NCBI GenBank assembly: GCA_031549175.1
Contig: JAVBQH010000110.1
Location: forward strand, 1-22,056
Reading direction: 5' to 3'
DNA length: 22,056 nt
Origin: WRIS01 sp031549175
GTDB taxonomy: Bacteria; Actinomycetota; Coriobacteriia; Coriobacteriales; Eggerthellaceae
Positions 7,395 through 15,053 of the stretch are shown here, piece by piece. Both the position numbers and the translations under genes were made by a program. The notes beneath the pieces are model-generated. The model saw only the letters and a program-made list of their open reading frames with translations. It did no database searches and was not told the DNA's origin. The stretch's first letter is position 1, and the number at the start of each line of letters is the position of its first letter.

Positions 7395-7423
7395 ATTATA
7401 ACGCAAATGCCCGCCCCTGTCGC
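7395..7423 (-). promoter_or_regulatory. Promoter of the small membrane-peptide gene
   Basis: Minus strand: perfect -10 TATAAT at 7395-7400, 17-base spacer, and -35 GCGACA at 7418-7423 (4 of 6 matches to TTGACA). It lies just past the ppk2 stop codon (7436) and 37 bases before the ATG at 7358, so the small gene need not depend on ppk2 transcription. Confidence 0.6.
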
Positions 7424-7435
7424 TTCATTGCCCCA

Positions 7436-9145
7436 TCAACGGTTTCCAAGCCTTTTTTCCAGCTCGTCGTTGATCGTCTTCAGCGCCTTGATACGGGCGA
7501 AATGCTTGCTGTCGCTCTCAAGCACCACCCAAGGCGCCTGCTCGGTAGAGGTCAGGCGGAACATATCCTCTGCCGCGGCTTTGTATTGCGGGTGCTTGTC
7601 GCGGTTGCGCCAGTCCTCCTCGGTTATCTTCCAGCGCTTGTTGGGGTTGAGCTCCCGTTCGCGGAAACGGTTGAGCTGCTCGTCTGGGCTTACGTCGACC
7701 CAGAACTTGATCAACAGGGCTCCCCAGCGCAGCAGGTCTTTCTCGAAGCCGTTGATCTCGTCATAGGCTCGGCTCCATTCCTTGACAGACGCAAACCCCT
7801 CCACCCGCTCGACCAGCACCCTTCCATACCAGCTGCGGTCATAGATGCCCACATGCCCCGCCTTGGGCAGGCGCGTCCAGTAACGCCAGAGGTGCGGGTG
7901 CAAAAGCTCGGGCCTGGTCGGCGCCGGGCTGGGGAAGATGGTGTAGGCACGGGCGTCAAGCGCCTGGGCGACCCTCTTTATCGCGCCCCCTTTCCCGGCG
8001 GCATCCCAGCCCTCGAACAGCACGAGGAGCGGGATGCGCTTCAGGTACATCTCGACCTCAAGGCAGTTGAGGCGTCCCTGCTCGAATTTCAACTGCGTGC
8101 GGTATTCTTCAGGAGACAGGCCGAGGCTATGGTCGATGCCGTCGAGCTGTATCGGCGGCGCAAGCGTCTTGAAGGACGAGCTTTTCGGGGCCAGGGCCGC
8201 CATCTGCGTGGCCTCCAGCTCGGATCGGGCGCGTATCACCTGGTCAACCCCTTCTGAACGGGAATGGGGATCGGTGTCGGCCAGGGCATCCGATGAGTTG
8301 ACGGCCGCCTTGTGGGCAGCGGTGGCGTCTTCGGGGTCCTTGTGCCGTAAAAACGCGCTGTCCAAAGCCTCGACAAGGGTCGACGCGACATCGAGGTTGG
8401 CGCGCCGCTTGTCTTCCGCGTTCACGAGCACCCACGGGGCAAAGTCGAAGTCGCTCCCTGCGAGCAGCGTCTCATAGAACCGGTGGGCGTTGTGGTACCC
8501 GTCAACGCGGCCGAGCTGGTCTTTGCTGACGCGCCAGGAGGTCTCGGGGTTGTCGTGGAGCTCCTGGAGCCGTTTTTTCTGCTCGTCTTTGGAAATATGC
8601 AAGAAGAACTTGACGACCACATACCCATCATCGACAAGCTGCTTCTCAAACTCCTTGATGGAAGCTAAGTAGCGCCCCATCAGCTTCTTCTGTTTCTTCA
8701 GCTTCTTCTTGCCGACCTCCTTGGCCGAGGAGCCCATATCCTTGCCGAAGCACGCATACAACATCTCCTGCGCCGCCAAGGTATACCACCCGCGGTCGAA
8801 AAAGGTGATGGATCCCCGAGGGCCCAAGGCCTTCCAGAAATCCTGCATGAAAGGGTCGTACCCCGTCACCTTGCCGTAGTCCTCGGCAAAGCGGTCAGCT
8901 TCTTCGAAATCCATGTCGGGGGTCACGTATACGGAGGTCGAACGGGCATCAAGGGTGTAGAGGAGGTCGGAGATGCGGCTGCCTTTCCCGGCGCCGTTCC
9001 ACCCCTCGAAAAGCACCACCAGGCCGGTCTCTTCACGCCGCGCCTTCTGTTGCAGCACTACGAGCCGCTCGACCAGGTCGTCGTGGACGGGCTTGTAGTC
9101 TTCCTTGCTGATCTTGCCGACGTTGAAATCGATGCGCTCGAGCAT
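7436..9145 (-). CDS. Two-domain polyphosphate kinase 2 (polyphosphate:AMP/ADP phosphotransferase)
   Basis: Two PPK2 domains in tandem, the class II arrangement; family knowledge assigns polyphosphate-driven phosphorylation of AMP to ADP to such proteins. Domain 1 has Walker A FEGWNGAGKG (46-55) and Walker B-like DRGWYT (117-122). Domain 2 has FEGWDAAGKGG (377-387) and DRSWYGR (436-442). A linker rich in Ala, Ser and Asp (about 265-325) joins them. Domain 1 has Asn50 where domain 2 has the usual Asp (380) and lacks the full DRSWYGR motif, so domain 2 is the likelier active site. Start is taken as ATG at 9143-9145 (569 aa) with GAGGG 8 nt upstream; a TTG ten codons earlier has no better ribosome site. 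It is divergent from ppx and ppk1, completing a polyphosphate locus. Confidence 0.93.
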   Translation of the reverse strand: MLERIDFNVGKISKEDYKPVHDDLVERLVVLQQKARREETGLVVLFEGWNGAGKGSRISDLLYTLDARSTSVYVTPDMDFEEADRFAEDYGKVTGYDPFMQDFWKALGPRGSITFFDRGWYTLAAQEMLYACFGKDMGSSAKEVGKKKLKKQKKLMGRYLASIKEFEKQLVDDGYVVVKFFLHISKDEQKKRLQELHDNPETSWRVSKDQLGRVDGYHNAHRFYETLLAGSDFDFAPWVLVNAEDKRRANLDVASTLVEALDSAFLRHKDPEDATAAHKAAVNSSDALADTDPHSRSEGVDQVIRARSELEATQMAALAPKSSSFKTLAPPIQLDGIDHSLGLSPEEYRTQLKFEQGRLNCLEVEMYLKRIPLLVLFEGWDAAGKGGAIKRVAQALDARAYTIFPSPAPTRPELLHPHLWRYWTRLPKAGHVGIYDRSWYGRVLVERVEGFASVKEWSRAYDEINGFEKDLLRWGALLIKFWVDVSPDEQLNRFRERELNPNKRWKITEEDWRNRDKHPQYKAAAEDMFRLTSTEQAPWVVLESDSKHFARIKALKTINDELEKRLGNR

Positions 9146-9336
9146 ATAGGAACCCTCTTCCGCTTGGGAGTACAAAGAATACCATAATCTGAGAGGCTTC
9201 CAGCAAGCCGAGGCGCAGACGTGCGGAAAAGGGGGCCTTCACCTTTGCATCAGGTGTTGCCGTCCCCGGCATTCCGTATTTGCGTTATCCTATAGCAAGC
9301 ACAAACGAACTGATGAAATCGAGCAAAGAGGATACT
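9146..9336. other. Divergent intergenic region between ppk2 and ppx
   Basis: These 191 bases must hold the control of both polyphosphate transcription units. AT-richer patches occur near 9171-9190 (minus-strand TATTCT) and 9281-9295 (plus-strand TATCCT, CTATAG). I could not find a convincing -35 partner for either, and see no direct-repeat Pho box, terminator or RNA gene. Confidence 0.4.
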
Positions 9337-10287
9337 ATGCCGAACTATGGAGTAATCGACCTGGGGTCGAACACCGTGCGCCTCTGCGTCTATGAGGTAA
9401 AAGACGACACGCGGGAGCACTACACGAAGAAGGACTTCCGCACCCTCTTGAACAACAAGGTGATGGCCGGCCTTTCAGCCCATATCGAGGACGGCGTCTT
9501 CACGAAAAAAGGCATCCACCATGCGATCGACGTGCTTAAAGGGCACAACAAGCGCCTCAAGTACTTCGAATGCAGGCAAGTGGACGTGTTTGCCACGGCG
9601 GTGCTCAGAAGCTGCACGAACTCATCCCAGGTCATCAGTGATATTGAAGAGGCAACCGGTTTCTCTATCAGGCTTTTGGACGAGCAGGACGAGGCGCATC
9701 TCGGATTCGTGGGGGCATCCTGCGAACACGCGCTCGACGACGGCGTCCTGATCGATATCGGCGGCGGGTCCACTGAGCTGACACGGATCAAGAACGGCAA
9801 GGACCGCGAGAACAGCAGCATCGGCCTGGGGTCGCTTGCATCGTTCGCAGGCTACGTCAAAGGAATCCTCCCCACCTCAAAGGAACAGGACTCGATCGAG
9901 AAGGCCTTTTCAAAAAAGCTTCAGAAACAGTCGTATTCCCGGCTTTTGCCTGAAGAGAGGCTTTATGGGATCGGAGGAAGCGTGCGTGCCGCGGCAAAGA
10001 TGTACGCCGAGGCCTTCCTCGACGGGAGCCGCCCCTCCGTCTTCAGCCTCGACCAGCTCAACGACGTGCTCCTGCTGCTCAAACAAGATGCGGACGCCTT
10101 CGCGCACACCGCGCTGAAAGCCGCCCCCGAACGCATACATACCCTGGTGCCCGGCTGCCTGATCATCAAGACGCTCATGGAAGGGCTTGGCGCGCGTGAG
10201 CTCGTCATCTGCGGAAGCGGTGTCCGGGAAGGCTATCTTATCGAACGGGTGCTCCTGCGGGATGCCTCGGCGCCCGAGGCTTCGTAA
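9337..10287 (+). CDS. ppx: Exopolyphosphatase, Ppx/GppA family
   Basis: Ppx/GppA enzymes release phosphate from the ends of polyphosphate, or hydrolyse pppGpp. The short, two-subdomain form is seen here (316 residues), like actinobacterial Ppx proteins, without the C-terminal HD-like domain of E. coli Ppx. Motifs of the ASKHA fold are intact: GVIDLGSNTVRL (5-16), FATAVLRSCTN (85-95), DEQDEAHLGF carrying the catalytic Glu (115-124), LIDIGGGSTEL (138-148) and GIGGSVRAAAKMY (211-223). The ATG at 9337-9339 is chosen because GAGG lies 5 nt upstream and the motif begins directly; an in-frame TTG 57 bases earlier lacks support. ppk1 follows after 112 bases on the same strand, which suggests a polyphosphatase. 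Pure GppA activity cannot be excluded. Confidence 0.93.
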   Translation: MPNYGVIDLGSNTVRLCVYEVKDDTREHYTKKDFRTLLNNKVMAGLSAHIEDGVFTKKGIHHAIDVLKGHNKRLKYFECRQVDVFATAVLRSCTNSSQVISDIEEATGFSIRLLDEQDEAHLGFVGASCEHALDDGVLIDIGGGSTELTRIKNGKDRENSSIGLGSLASFAGYVKGILPTSKEQDSIEKAFSKKLQKQSYSRLLPEERLYGIGGSVRAAAKMYAEAFLDGSRPSVFSLDQLNDVLLLLKQDADAFAHTALKAAPERIHTLVPGCLIIKTLMEGLGARELVICGSGVREGYLIERVLLRDASAPEAS

Positions 10288-10399
10288 ACGTTCGGTAAAG
10301 AACGGGAAACGCCGCGCCAGGCCGATTGGATGAGCGGTATACTGTTCTTGCAGATCAGAATAGATAATCAAAGGCCAATCCCCTGTCGGAAAGGATGTA

Positions 10400-12871
10400 A
10401 TGACCAAAGAAAACAGCCCCTACATGCAAAACCGTGAGCTCAGTTGGCTGACTTTCAACGAACGCGTCCTCGAACAGGGGGCAGACACGAGCGTGCCCTT
10501 GATGGAGCGCCTCAATTTCATCTCCATCTTCTCAAGCAACCTGCAGGAATTCTTCATGATCCGCGTCGGCAGCCTTACCGACCTCAGCCTGGTGAAGAAG
10601 CGCATCACCGACAATAAGACGAACATGACGCCGCCCGAACAGCTCGAGGCCATCTATGAGCGCTGCCACGAGCAGTACCCGGTGCAAGAAGAGATCTTCG
10701 AAGCCGTACGCGACCTGCTTGCCGAAAAAGGGGTCAGGCACCTTATGCCCGAGGATCTGAGCGGCGAGCAGCTCGACTTCCTGCTCGAGTACCTGCTCGG
10801 CCAGGTCATGCCCGTCTTATCCCCCCAGATCATCAATGCGCTGCATCCCTTTCCCCACCTTGAGAACGGAACCTTGTATGTGGTCGTGCGCCTGGACGAG
10901 GAGGCCGCGCAAAAGCAGAAGGAGGCCTCGAAGCCGGAAAAGGACGAATCATCCGACAAAGGATCGGGCAAAGAAGGCAAGAAGGCGAAGGGGGCGGAAG
11001 GCGTCACCCTGGGGCTTGTCCCCCTTCCCCGGCAAAGCGAGCGGATCATCGCGCTGCCGGGCGAGGGTTTTTCCTTCATCCTGATCGAGCATGCCATCGA
11101 GCTTATCATCCCCGAGATTTTTTCCATGTACCGGGTCAAGCATGCCAACGTGATCTGCGTCACCCGCAACGCCGACCTCGATATGACCGAAGGCATCGAC
11201 GAAAGCGACGAGGATTACCGCGAGCATATGAAGCGCATCTTGAAGAAGCGCTCCCGCCTGGCCGCAGTGCGCCTGGAAAGCCAGCGCCCCCTATCCGATA
11301 CGGTATCGGCGTTCCTTCTGAAGCGCCTCAACCTCGAGCGCCACCAGATGTTCTCGACCAAGGTGCCGCTCGATATGGGCTACACCTTCGACCTGATGTC
11401 GCTCATCAGCGACAAACAGCGGAGGAAGCTGAGCTATGCGCCCTTCACGCCGCAGTGGCCGGCCTGCCTGAGCCGGAACCGCTCTATAATCGAGCAGGTG
11501 AGCGAAGCAGAAGTCCTGCTCTGCTACCCCTATGAGAGCATCGACCCCTTCACCCAGCTTTTGAAGGAGGCCTCGACCGACCCGCAGGTCATCTCTATCA
11601 AGATCACCCTGTACCGCCTGGCAAGCCAAAGCCATACCGCCGAGGCCCTGATCGCCGCCGCCGAAAACGGCAAGGAGGTGACGGCCCTGTTCGAGCTGCG
11701 GGCGCGTTTCGACGAGAGCAACAACATCGAATGGTCCCAACGCTTCGAGCAAGCGGGTGCGCAGGTCATCTATGGGTTCAGGGATTACAAGGTGCACTCC
11801 AAGATATGCTGCATCACCCGCCAAACCGAGCACGGCATGCAATACATCACGCAACTGGGCACGGGCAACTACAACGAGAAGACGGCGCGGCTCTACACCG
11901 ACCTGTGTTTCATCACCACCGATGAGACATTCGGGCGCGATGCCATCGAGTACTTCCGCCATATCAACCTTGAAAGCATATCCGACGACTACGACATCAT
12001 CAAGGTCGCTCCCTTGCAGATCAAGCCCTTGATATTGGCGGGGATCGACCGCGAGATCGAAAAGGCGAAGGACGGCCGCGGGTGCGGCCTGTTCTTCAAG
12101 ACCAACTCGGTGACCGACCGCGTGGTCATCGAGAAGCTCTCCGAGGCCTCGCAGGCGGGCGTGCCTGTCATCATGTTCGTCCGCGGCATCTGCTGCCTGG
12201 TGCCCGGCGTTGCGGGCTATACGGAAAACATCAAGGTCGTCTCGATCGTAGGCAGGCTGCTTGAGCACAGCAGGATATTCGGCTTCGGCGAATTTGACGA
12301 CATGCATCTGTATTTCTCAAGCGCCGACCTGATGACGCGGAACATGGATCGCCGCGTCGAAGTCGCCTGGCCGATCTTGAATGAAAAGCTTCGCAAATCG
12401 GTCATCGACTACCTGCGCATCTCCATGCAGGATACCGCAAAGCTGCGAGAGCTGCTGCCCGACCAAAGCTATACGCCCCTGGGGCATTTCGGCAAACTGG
12501 ACAGCGAAGGCAGGCTTGAACTCTTCGATTCGCAGGATTATTTCATCAGCCAGGCCCATATCGCCCATCTGGAGGCCGCCCAGGAAGAGGCCGAGATCGA
12601 GGCAAACAGGCCGCGGGTGGGCATCGACGCCGAGGCGCCGGTCGTCATCTACACGGCGATCGCCAAAGCGCTTTCGCAGGTCGAAGTGGCAGTCCAGGCC
12701 GAGGTCGAGGCGAAGGCAGCGGCGGCGGCGCAGGTCGCGGCGGCGCAGCAGGAGTGGGAAAAGCAGGCTCCCGCCCCCGTACCAGAGCCAGTGCCTGCAG
12801 TGGAGCACGCGCCTGCAACGAAGAAGCCGGGCTTTTTCGCACGGTTGCTCGCAGCCTTCAAGCGTTCGTGA
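10400..12871 (+). CDS. ppk1: Polyphosphate kinase PPK1
   Basis: PPK1 reversibly polymerises the gamma-phosphate of ATP into polyphosphate. The N domain begins with MQNRELSWLTFNERVLEQ (9-26). The catalytic PLD-like domains hold His466 (DYKVHSKICC), GTGNYNEKTARLYTD (487-501), VRGICCLVPG (594-603) and His623 (RLLEHSRI), matching the two functional histidines of E. coli PPK1. At 823 residues it exceeds the usual 690 or so through two additions. A charged insert (about 166-201: 9 Lys, 10 acidic, 4 Ser) breaks the head domain. A C-terminal tail (about 745-823) has an Ala/Glu/Val helix, a Pro-rich PAPVPEPVPA linker and a basic amphipathic end (KKPGFFARLLAAFKRS). Start is ATG at 10400, 4 nt after AAAGGA. 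It is co-oriented with ppx. Confidence 0.97.
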   Translation: MTKENSPYMQNRELSWLTFNERVLEQGADTSVPLMERLNFISIFSSNLQEFFMIRVGSLTDLSLVKKRITDNKTNMTPPEQLEAIYERCHEQYPVQEEIFEAVRDLLAEKGVRHLMPEDLSGEQLDFLLEYLLGQVMPVLSPQIINALHPFPHLENGTLYVVVRLDEEAAQKQKEASKPEKDESSDKGSGKEGKKAKGAEGVTLGLVPLPRQSERIIALPGEGFSFILIEHAIELIIPEIFSMYRVKHANVICVTRNADLDMTEGIDESDEDYREHMKRILKKRSRLAAVRLESQRPLSDTVSAFLLKRLNLERHQMFSTKVPLDMGYTFDLMSLISDKQRRKLSYAPFTPQWPACLSRNRSIIEQVSEAEVLLCYPYESIDPFTQLLKEASTDPQVISIKITLYRLASQSHTAEALIAAAENGKEVTALFELRARFDESNNIEWSQRFEQAGAQVIYGFRDYKVHSKICCITRQTEHGMQYITQLGTGNYNEKTARLYTDLCFITTDETFGRDAIEYFRHINLESISDDYDIIKVAPLQIKPLILAGIDREIEKAKDGRGCGLFFKTNSVTDRVVIEKLSEASQAGVPVIMFVRGICCLVPGVAGYTENIKVVSIVGRLLEHSRIFGFGEFDDMHLYFSSADLMTRNMDRRVEVAWPILNEKLRKSVIDYLRISMQDTAKLRELLPDQSYTPLGHFGKLDSEGRLELFDSQDYFISQAHIAHLEAAQEEAEIEANRPRVGIDAEAPVVIYTAIAKALSQVEVAVQAEVEAKAAAAAQVAAAQQEWEKQAPAPVPEPVPAVEHAPATKKPGFFARLLAAFKRS

Positions 12872-12906
12872 AACAGAGGCAGACCCGCCGACCCGCACCG
12901 CCCCCC

Positions 12907-12934
12907 TTGCGCGTCCCTAGGCGTTTGGTACAAT
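12907..12934 (+). promoter_or_regulatory. Candidate promoter of the radical SAM gene
   Basis: -10 TACAAT (12929-12934) lies 16 bases after TTGCGC (12907-12912), and 33 bases before the ATG at 12968. The -35 matches only 3 of 6 consensus positions, so support is modest. Confidence 0.35.
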
Positions 12935-12967
12935 CGATAGGACTTGGATCTTTTAGAATGGAGCAGT

Positions 12968-13966
12968 ATGGATTCGCAGATCACCCGTATTATCAACAAG
13001 GCCTTAGACGGCAACGTCCTTGATGAGAAGGAAATCGTGGCCCTCCTTTCGGTCGAGAGGCTTTCTGAAGAGGCCTTCGCGATCCAGCAGGCTGGACGCA
13101 CCTTCACCTCGGCACTTTGCGATGGCAAGGCCGAAATACACTGCCATGTCGGACTTGATGCCTCCCCGTGCCCGAGCGACTGCCAGTTCTGCTCGTTCGC
13201 CGCTTCGGCCAAGATATTCACCAAACCCTTCCGCCTTCCCCTTGAGAAGGTGCTTGAGGAGGTCCGCACCTTCGAAGAAGCAGGTGTGAACGCCATCTAC
13301 CTGGTCACCACCGTGCGCTATGGCGAAGAGGACTTCCTGGAAACTGCGAAGGCGGTCAAGAAGTCGCTTACCAAGGACATCCCCGTTATCGCAAATATCC
13401 CTGACTTCGACAGCGACTATGCCAAGGAGCTGAAAAACATAGGCATCGAGGGCGTCTACCACGTCATCCGCTTGGGCGAAGGAGTCTATACGCGTTGCAA
13501 GGTCGACGTCAGGCTGAACACGATCAAGGCCGCCCAAGACGCCGGGCTGGTCGTCGGCAACTGCATCGAGCCGATCGGCCCAGAGCATACGCCGGAAGAA
13601 TTGACCGAGAAGATACTGCTCGCCCGTGAACTGGGAGTCGGGTTCAGCGGCGCCATGAGGCGCAACACCTTGCCCGACACGGTCTTTTCGCAATACGGCA
13701 ACATCCCTTACAGCAGGCTTGCCACCACAGCCGGCGCCATCGCACTGGCAACAGGTCCCGACATCAGGGGGAATTGCACCCATGAGCCGAGCCAGCTCTG
13801 TGCGCAGGCAGGCTGCAACATCATGTGGGCCGAGCGAGGCACCTCTCCGCGCGATACCGAGGCGGAGACACGCCGGGGCTTGAGCGTCGAGGACGTCCGC
13901 AACATCTACTTCGAAAGCGAGTGGGACATGCATGACGGCCCGTCCCGCTTCTATCGCGGGTTCTAG
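12968..13966 (+). CDS. BioB-like radical SAM protein of unknown substrate
   Basis: A 332-residue radical SAM enzyme. The [4Fe-4S]-SAM cluster motif is CPSDCQFCSF (Cys68, Cys72, Cys75), placed early as in biotin synthase. The rest follows the BioB/BATS fold pattern: LPLEKVLEEVRTFEEAGV (90-107), KAAQDAGLVVGNCIEPIG (187-204), and a C-terminal LCAQAGCNIMWAERGTSPRD (277-296) comparable to BioB's AMCFMAGANS segment. Where BioB has Cys97 and Cys128 for its sulfur-donating [2Fe-2S] cluster, this protein reads TTVRYGE and ANIPDFD, with no cysteines, so it is unlikely to make biotin. ThiH/HydE/PylB-type chemistry is possible. ATG at 12968 is used (GGAG 5 nt upstream); an in-frame TTG at 12944 has no ribosome site. 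No bio genes are nearby. Family sure, function not. Confidence 0.85.
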   Translation: MDSQITRIINKALDGNVLDEKEIVALLSVERLSEEAFAIQQAGRTFTSALCDGKAEIHCHVGLDASPCPSDCQFCSFAASAKIFTKPFRLPLEKVLEEVRTFEEAGVNAIYLVTTVRYGEEDFLETAKAVKKSLTKDIPVIANIPDFDSDYAKELKNIGIEGVYHVIRLGEGVYTRCKVDVRLNTIKAAQDAGLVVGNCIEPIGPEHTPEELTEKILLARELGVGFSGAMRRNTLPDTVFSQYGNIPYSRLATTAGAIALATGPDIRGNCTHEPSQLCAQAGCNIMWAERGTSPRDTEAETRRGLSVEDVRNIYFESEWDMHDGPSRFYRGF

Positions 13967-14005
13967 CGCCAAGGTCGTCCGTATCTCCAACATTGATTAC
14001 ACGAA

Positions 14006-14029
14006 CGGATGTTTCACGTGAAACATCCG
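14006..14029. promoter_or_regulatory. parS: parS chromosome-partition site (ParB/Spo0J binding)
   Basis: Positions 14010-14025 read TGTTTCACGTGAAACA, identical to the consensus parS 16-mer bound by ParB/Spo0J in diverse bacteria. The dyad continues to a perfect 24-base palindrome starting CGGA and ending TCCG. It lies between two convergent genes, 40 bases past the radical SAM stop. parS sites usually cluster near oriC and load ParB for chromosome segregation, so this suggests the window lies in the origin-proximal part of the chromosome. Confidence 0.92.
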
Positions 14030-14063
14030 CTTCTGCTCGACTGCCCGCATGCCGGCCGCAGAC

Positions 14064-14094
14064 CCGAGAATTGGGGACTGTCCCCTTTTCTCGG
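14064..14094. repeat. Palindromic element P5 between convergent genes
   Basis: Inverted repeat with core GGGGACTGTCCCC and CCGAGAA / TTCTCGG ends; two mismatched bases (TT opposite TT) flank the core. It lies 35 bases after parS and 24 bases before the permease stop codon, near the 3' ends of both convergent genes. Confidence 0.8.
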
Positions 14095-14117
14095 CTTGGA
14101 GCTGGACTTCGCGGCGC

Positions 14118-15053
14118 TTATCGCCAGTAGGTGAACTTCTTTTGGATGTATGAGGTGATGGAGCTCAAGATGGTGACCATCACGCCGCAGACGATGATGC
14201 CCGCAACGACGTTCGTGTAGTTCGCATAGTTGTTCGCGTTGCTTATGAAGTAGCCGACCCCTGAAGTGGCGCCGAGCATCTCGGCAAAGGTGAGCATCAG
14301 GAAGGCCGTGGTCATCGAGACGCGCAGGCCTTTAAGCACCTCTGGCAAGACATAGGGCAGGATAATGCGCGTGATCATGGTGAAGTTCTTCACCCCGAGG
14401 GTATGCGCGTTGTCGAGGAGCTGCACATCGAGTGAAGACACACGCACGATCATGTTAAGGAACTGGGGCCAGAATACGCCGAGCAAGATGATGAAGGCCG
14501 AGGCGGACCTGAAGGTAGGCAACAGCACGATCAGGTAGGGCGCGAAAACCGTGGGCGGGATGGGGGCCAATACGTTTGCAATCGGGAAGAACATCGCCCG
14601 AAGACGCGGCACCCAACCGCAGACGATGCCCAAGACCACCCCGAGAGCCAAACCCCCGATAAAGCCCATGAGCAGCAGGGTCGTCGAGGTGAGGATGTCG
14701 TTTCCGATAACGGCGGCCTGCGCATAGAATACGTTGAACACCGCCTCGGGCGCCGGCACCAGCACCGGATGGGCTACGTTGAATTTCGTCGAGGCCAGAT
14801 CCCAGACGATGAAGAACAGCCAGACGAGGACGATTATGTCGGTCGGCCCCGTCGAGAACCGCCCGCTCCGGCGCATGAAGAACAGGCGGACAAGGTACAG
14901 GGCCTCGATGACAAGCACGCCTACGACCAGCGGATAATAGGTGACGCTGATAATGCGTTGATTGGGGACGCAGGTGATGATGATGAGAAGCGCCACCAGC
15001 AGGATATGCGCAATGACGAATTCCTTATTGAACAGACGCTTCATCTTCAACAT
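14118..15053 (-). CDS. ABC transporter permease, NitT/TauT (SsuC-like) family
   Basis: Membrane subunit of an importer. The BPD_transp_1 domain covers about residues 120-305. The EAA-like loop reads NAHTLGVKNFTMITRIILP, the ATPase docking site, followed by GLRVSMTTAFLMLTFAEMLG. Two or three hydrophobic segments before the domain (about 12-28, 38-60 and 73-88) make it larger (311 aa) than a standard SsuC/TauC. The ATG at 15051-15053 lies inside the end of the ATPase gene (29-base overlap); another ATG at 15042-15044 is equally possible, and neither has a strong ribosome site, so coupling to the ATPase is likely. It is last in the importer operon. The substrate (sulfonate, taurine, nitrate, thiamine precursor or other) cannot be told from the sequence. 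Confidence 0.93.
   Translation of the reverse strand: MLKMKRLFNKEFVIAHILLVALLIIITCVPNQRIISVTYYPLVVGVLVIEALYLVRLFFMRRSGRFSTGPTDIIVLVWLFFIVWDLASTKFNVAHPVLVPAPEAVFNVFYAQAAVIGNDILTSTTLLLMGFIGGLALGVVLGIVCGWVPRLRAMFFPIANVLAPIPPTVFAPYLIVLLPTFRSASAFIILLGVFWPQFLNMIVRVSSLDVQLLDNAHTLGVKNFTMITRIILPYVLPEVLKGLRVSMTTAFLMLTFAEMLGATSGVGYFISNANNYANYTNVVAGIIVCGVMVTILSSITSYIQKKFTYWR

Noticed and set aside
10288..10399. Separate promoter for ppk1 (TATACT near 10340)
   Set aside because: No acceptable -35 hexamer at the right distance; co-transcription with ppx is simpler.
12968..13966. Annotation as biotin synthase (bioB)
   Set aside because: The cysteines needed for the sulfur-donating [2Fe-2S] cluster are missing and no biotin genes are near.
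14010..14025. parS palindrome as a terminator hairpin of the radical SAM gene
   Set aside because: No T-tract, and exact identity with the ParB site is the better explanation.
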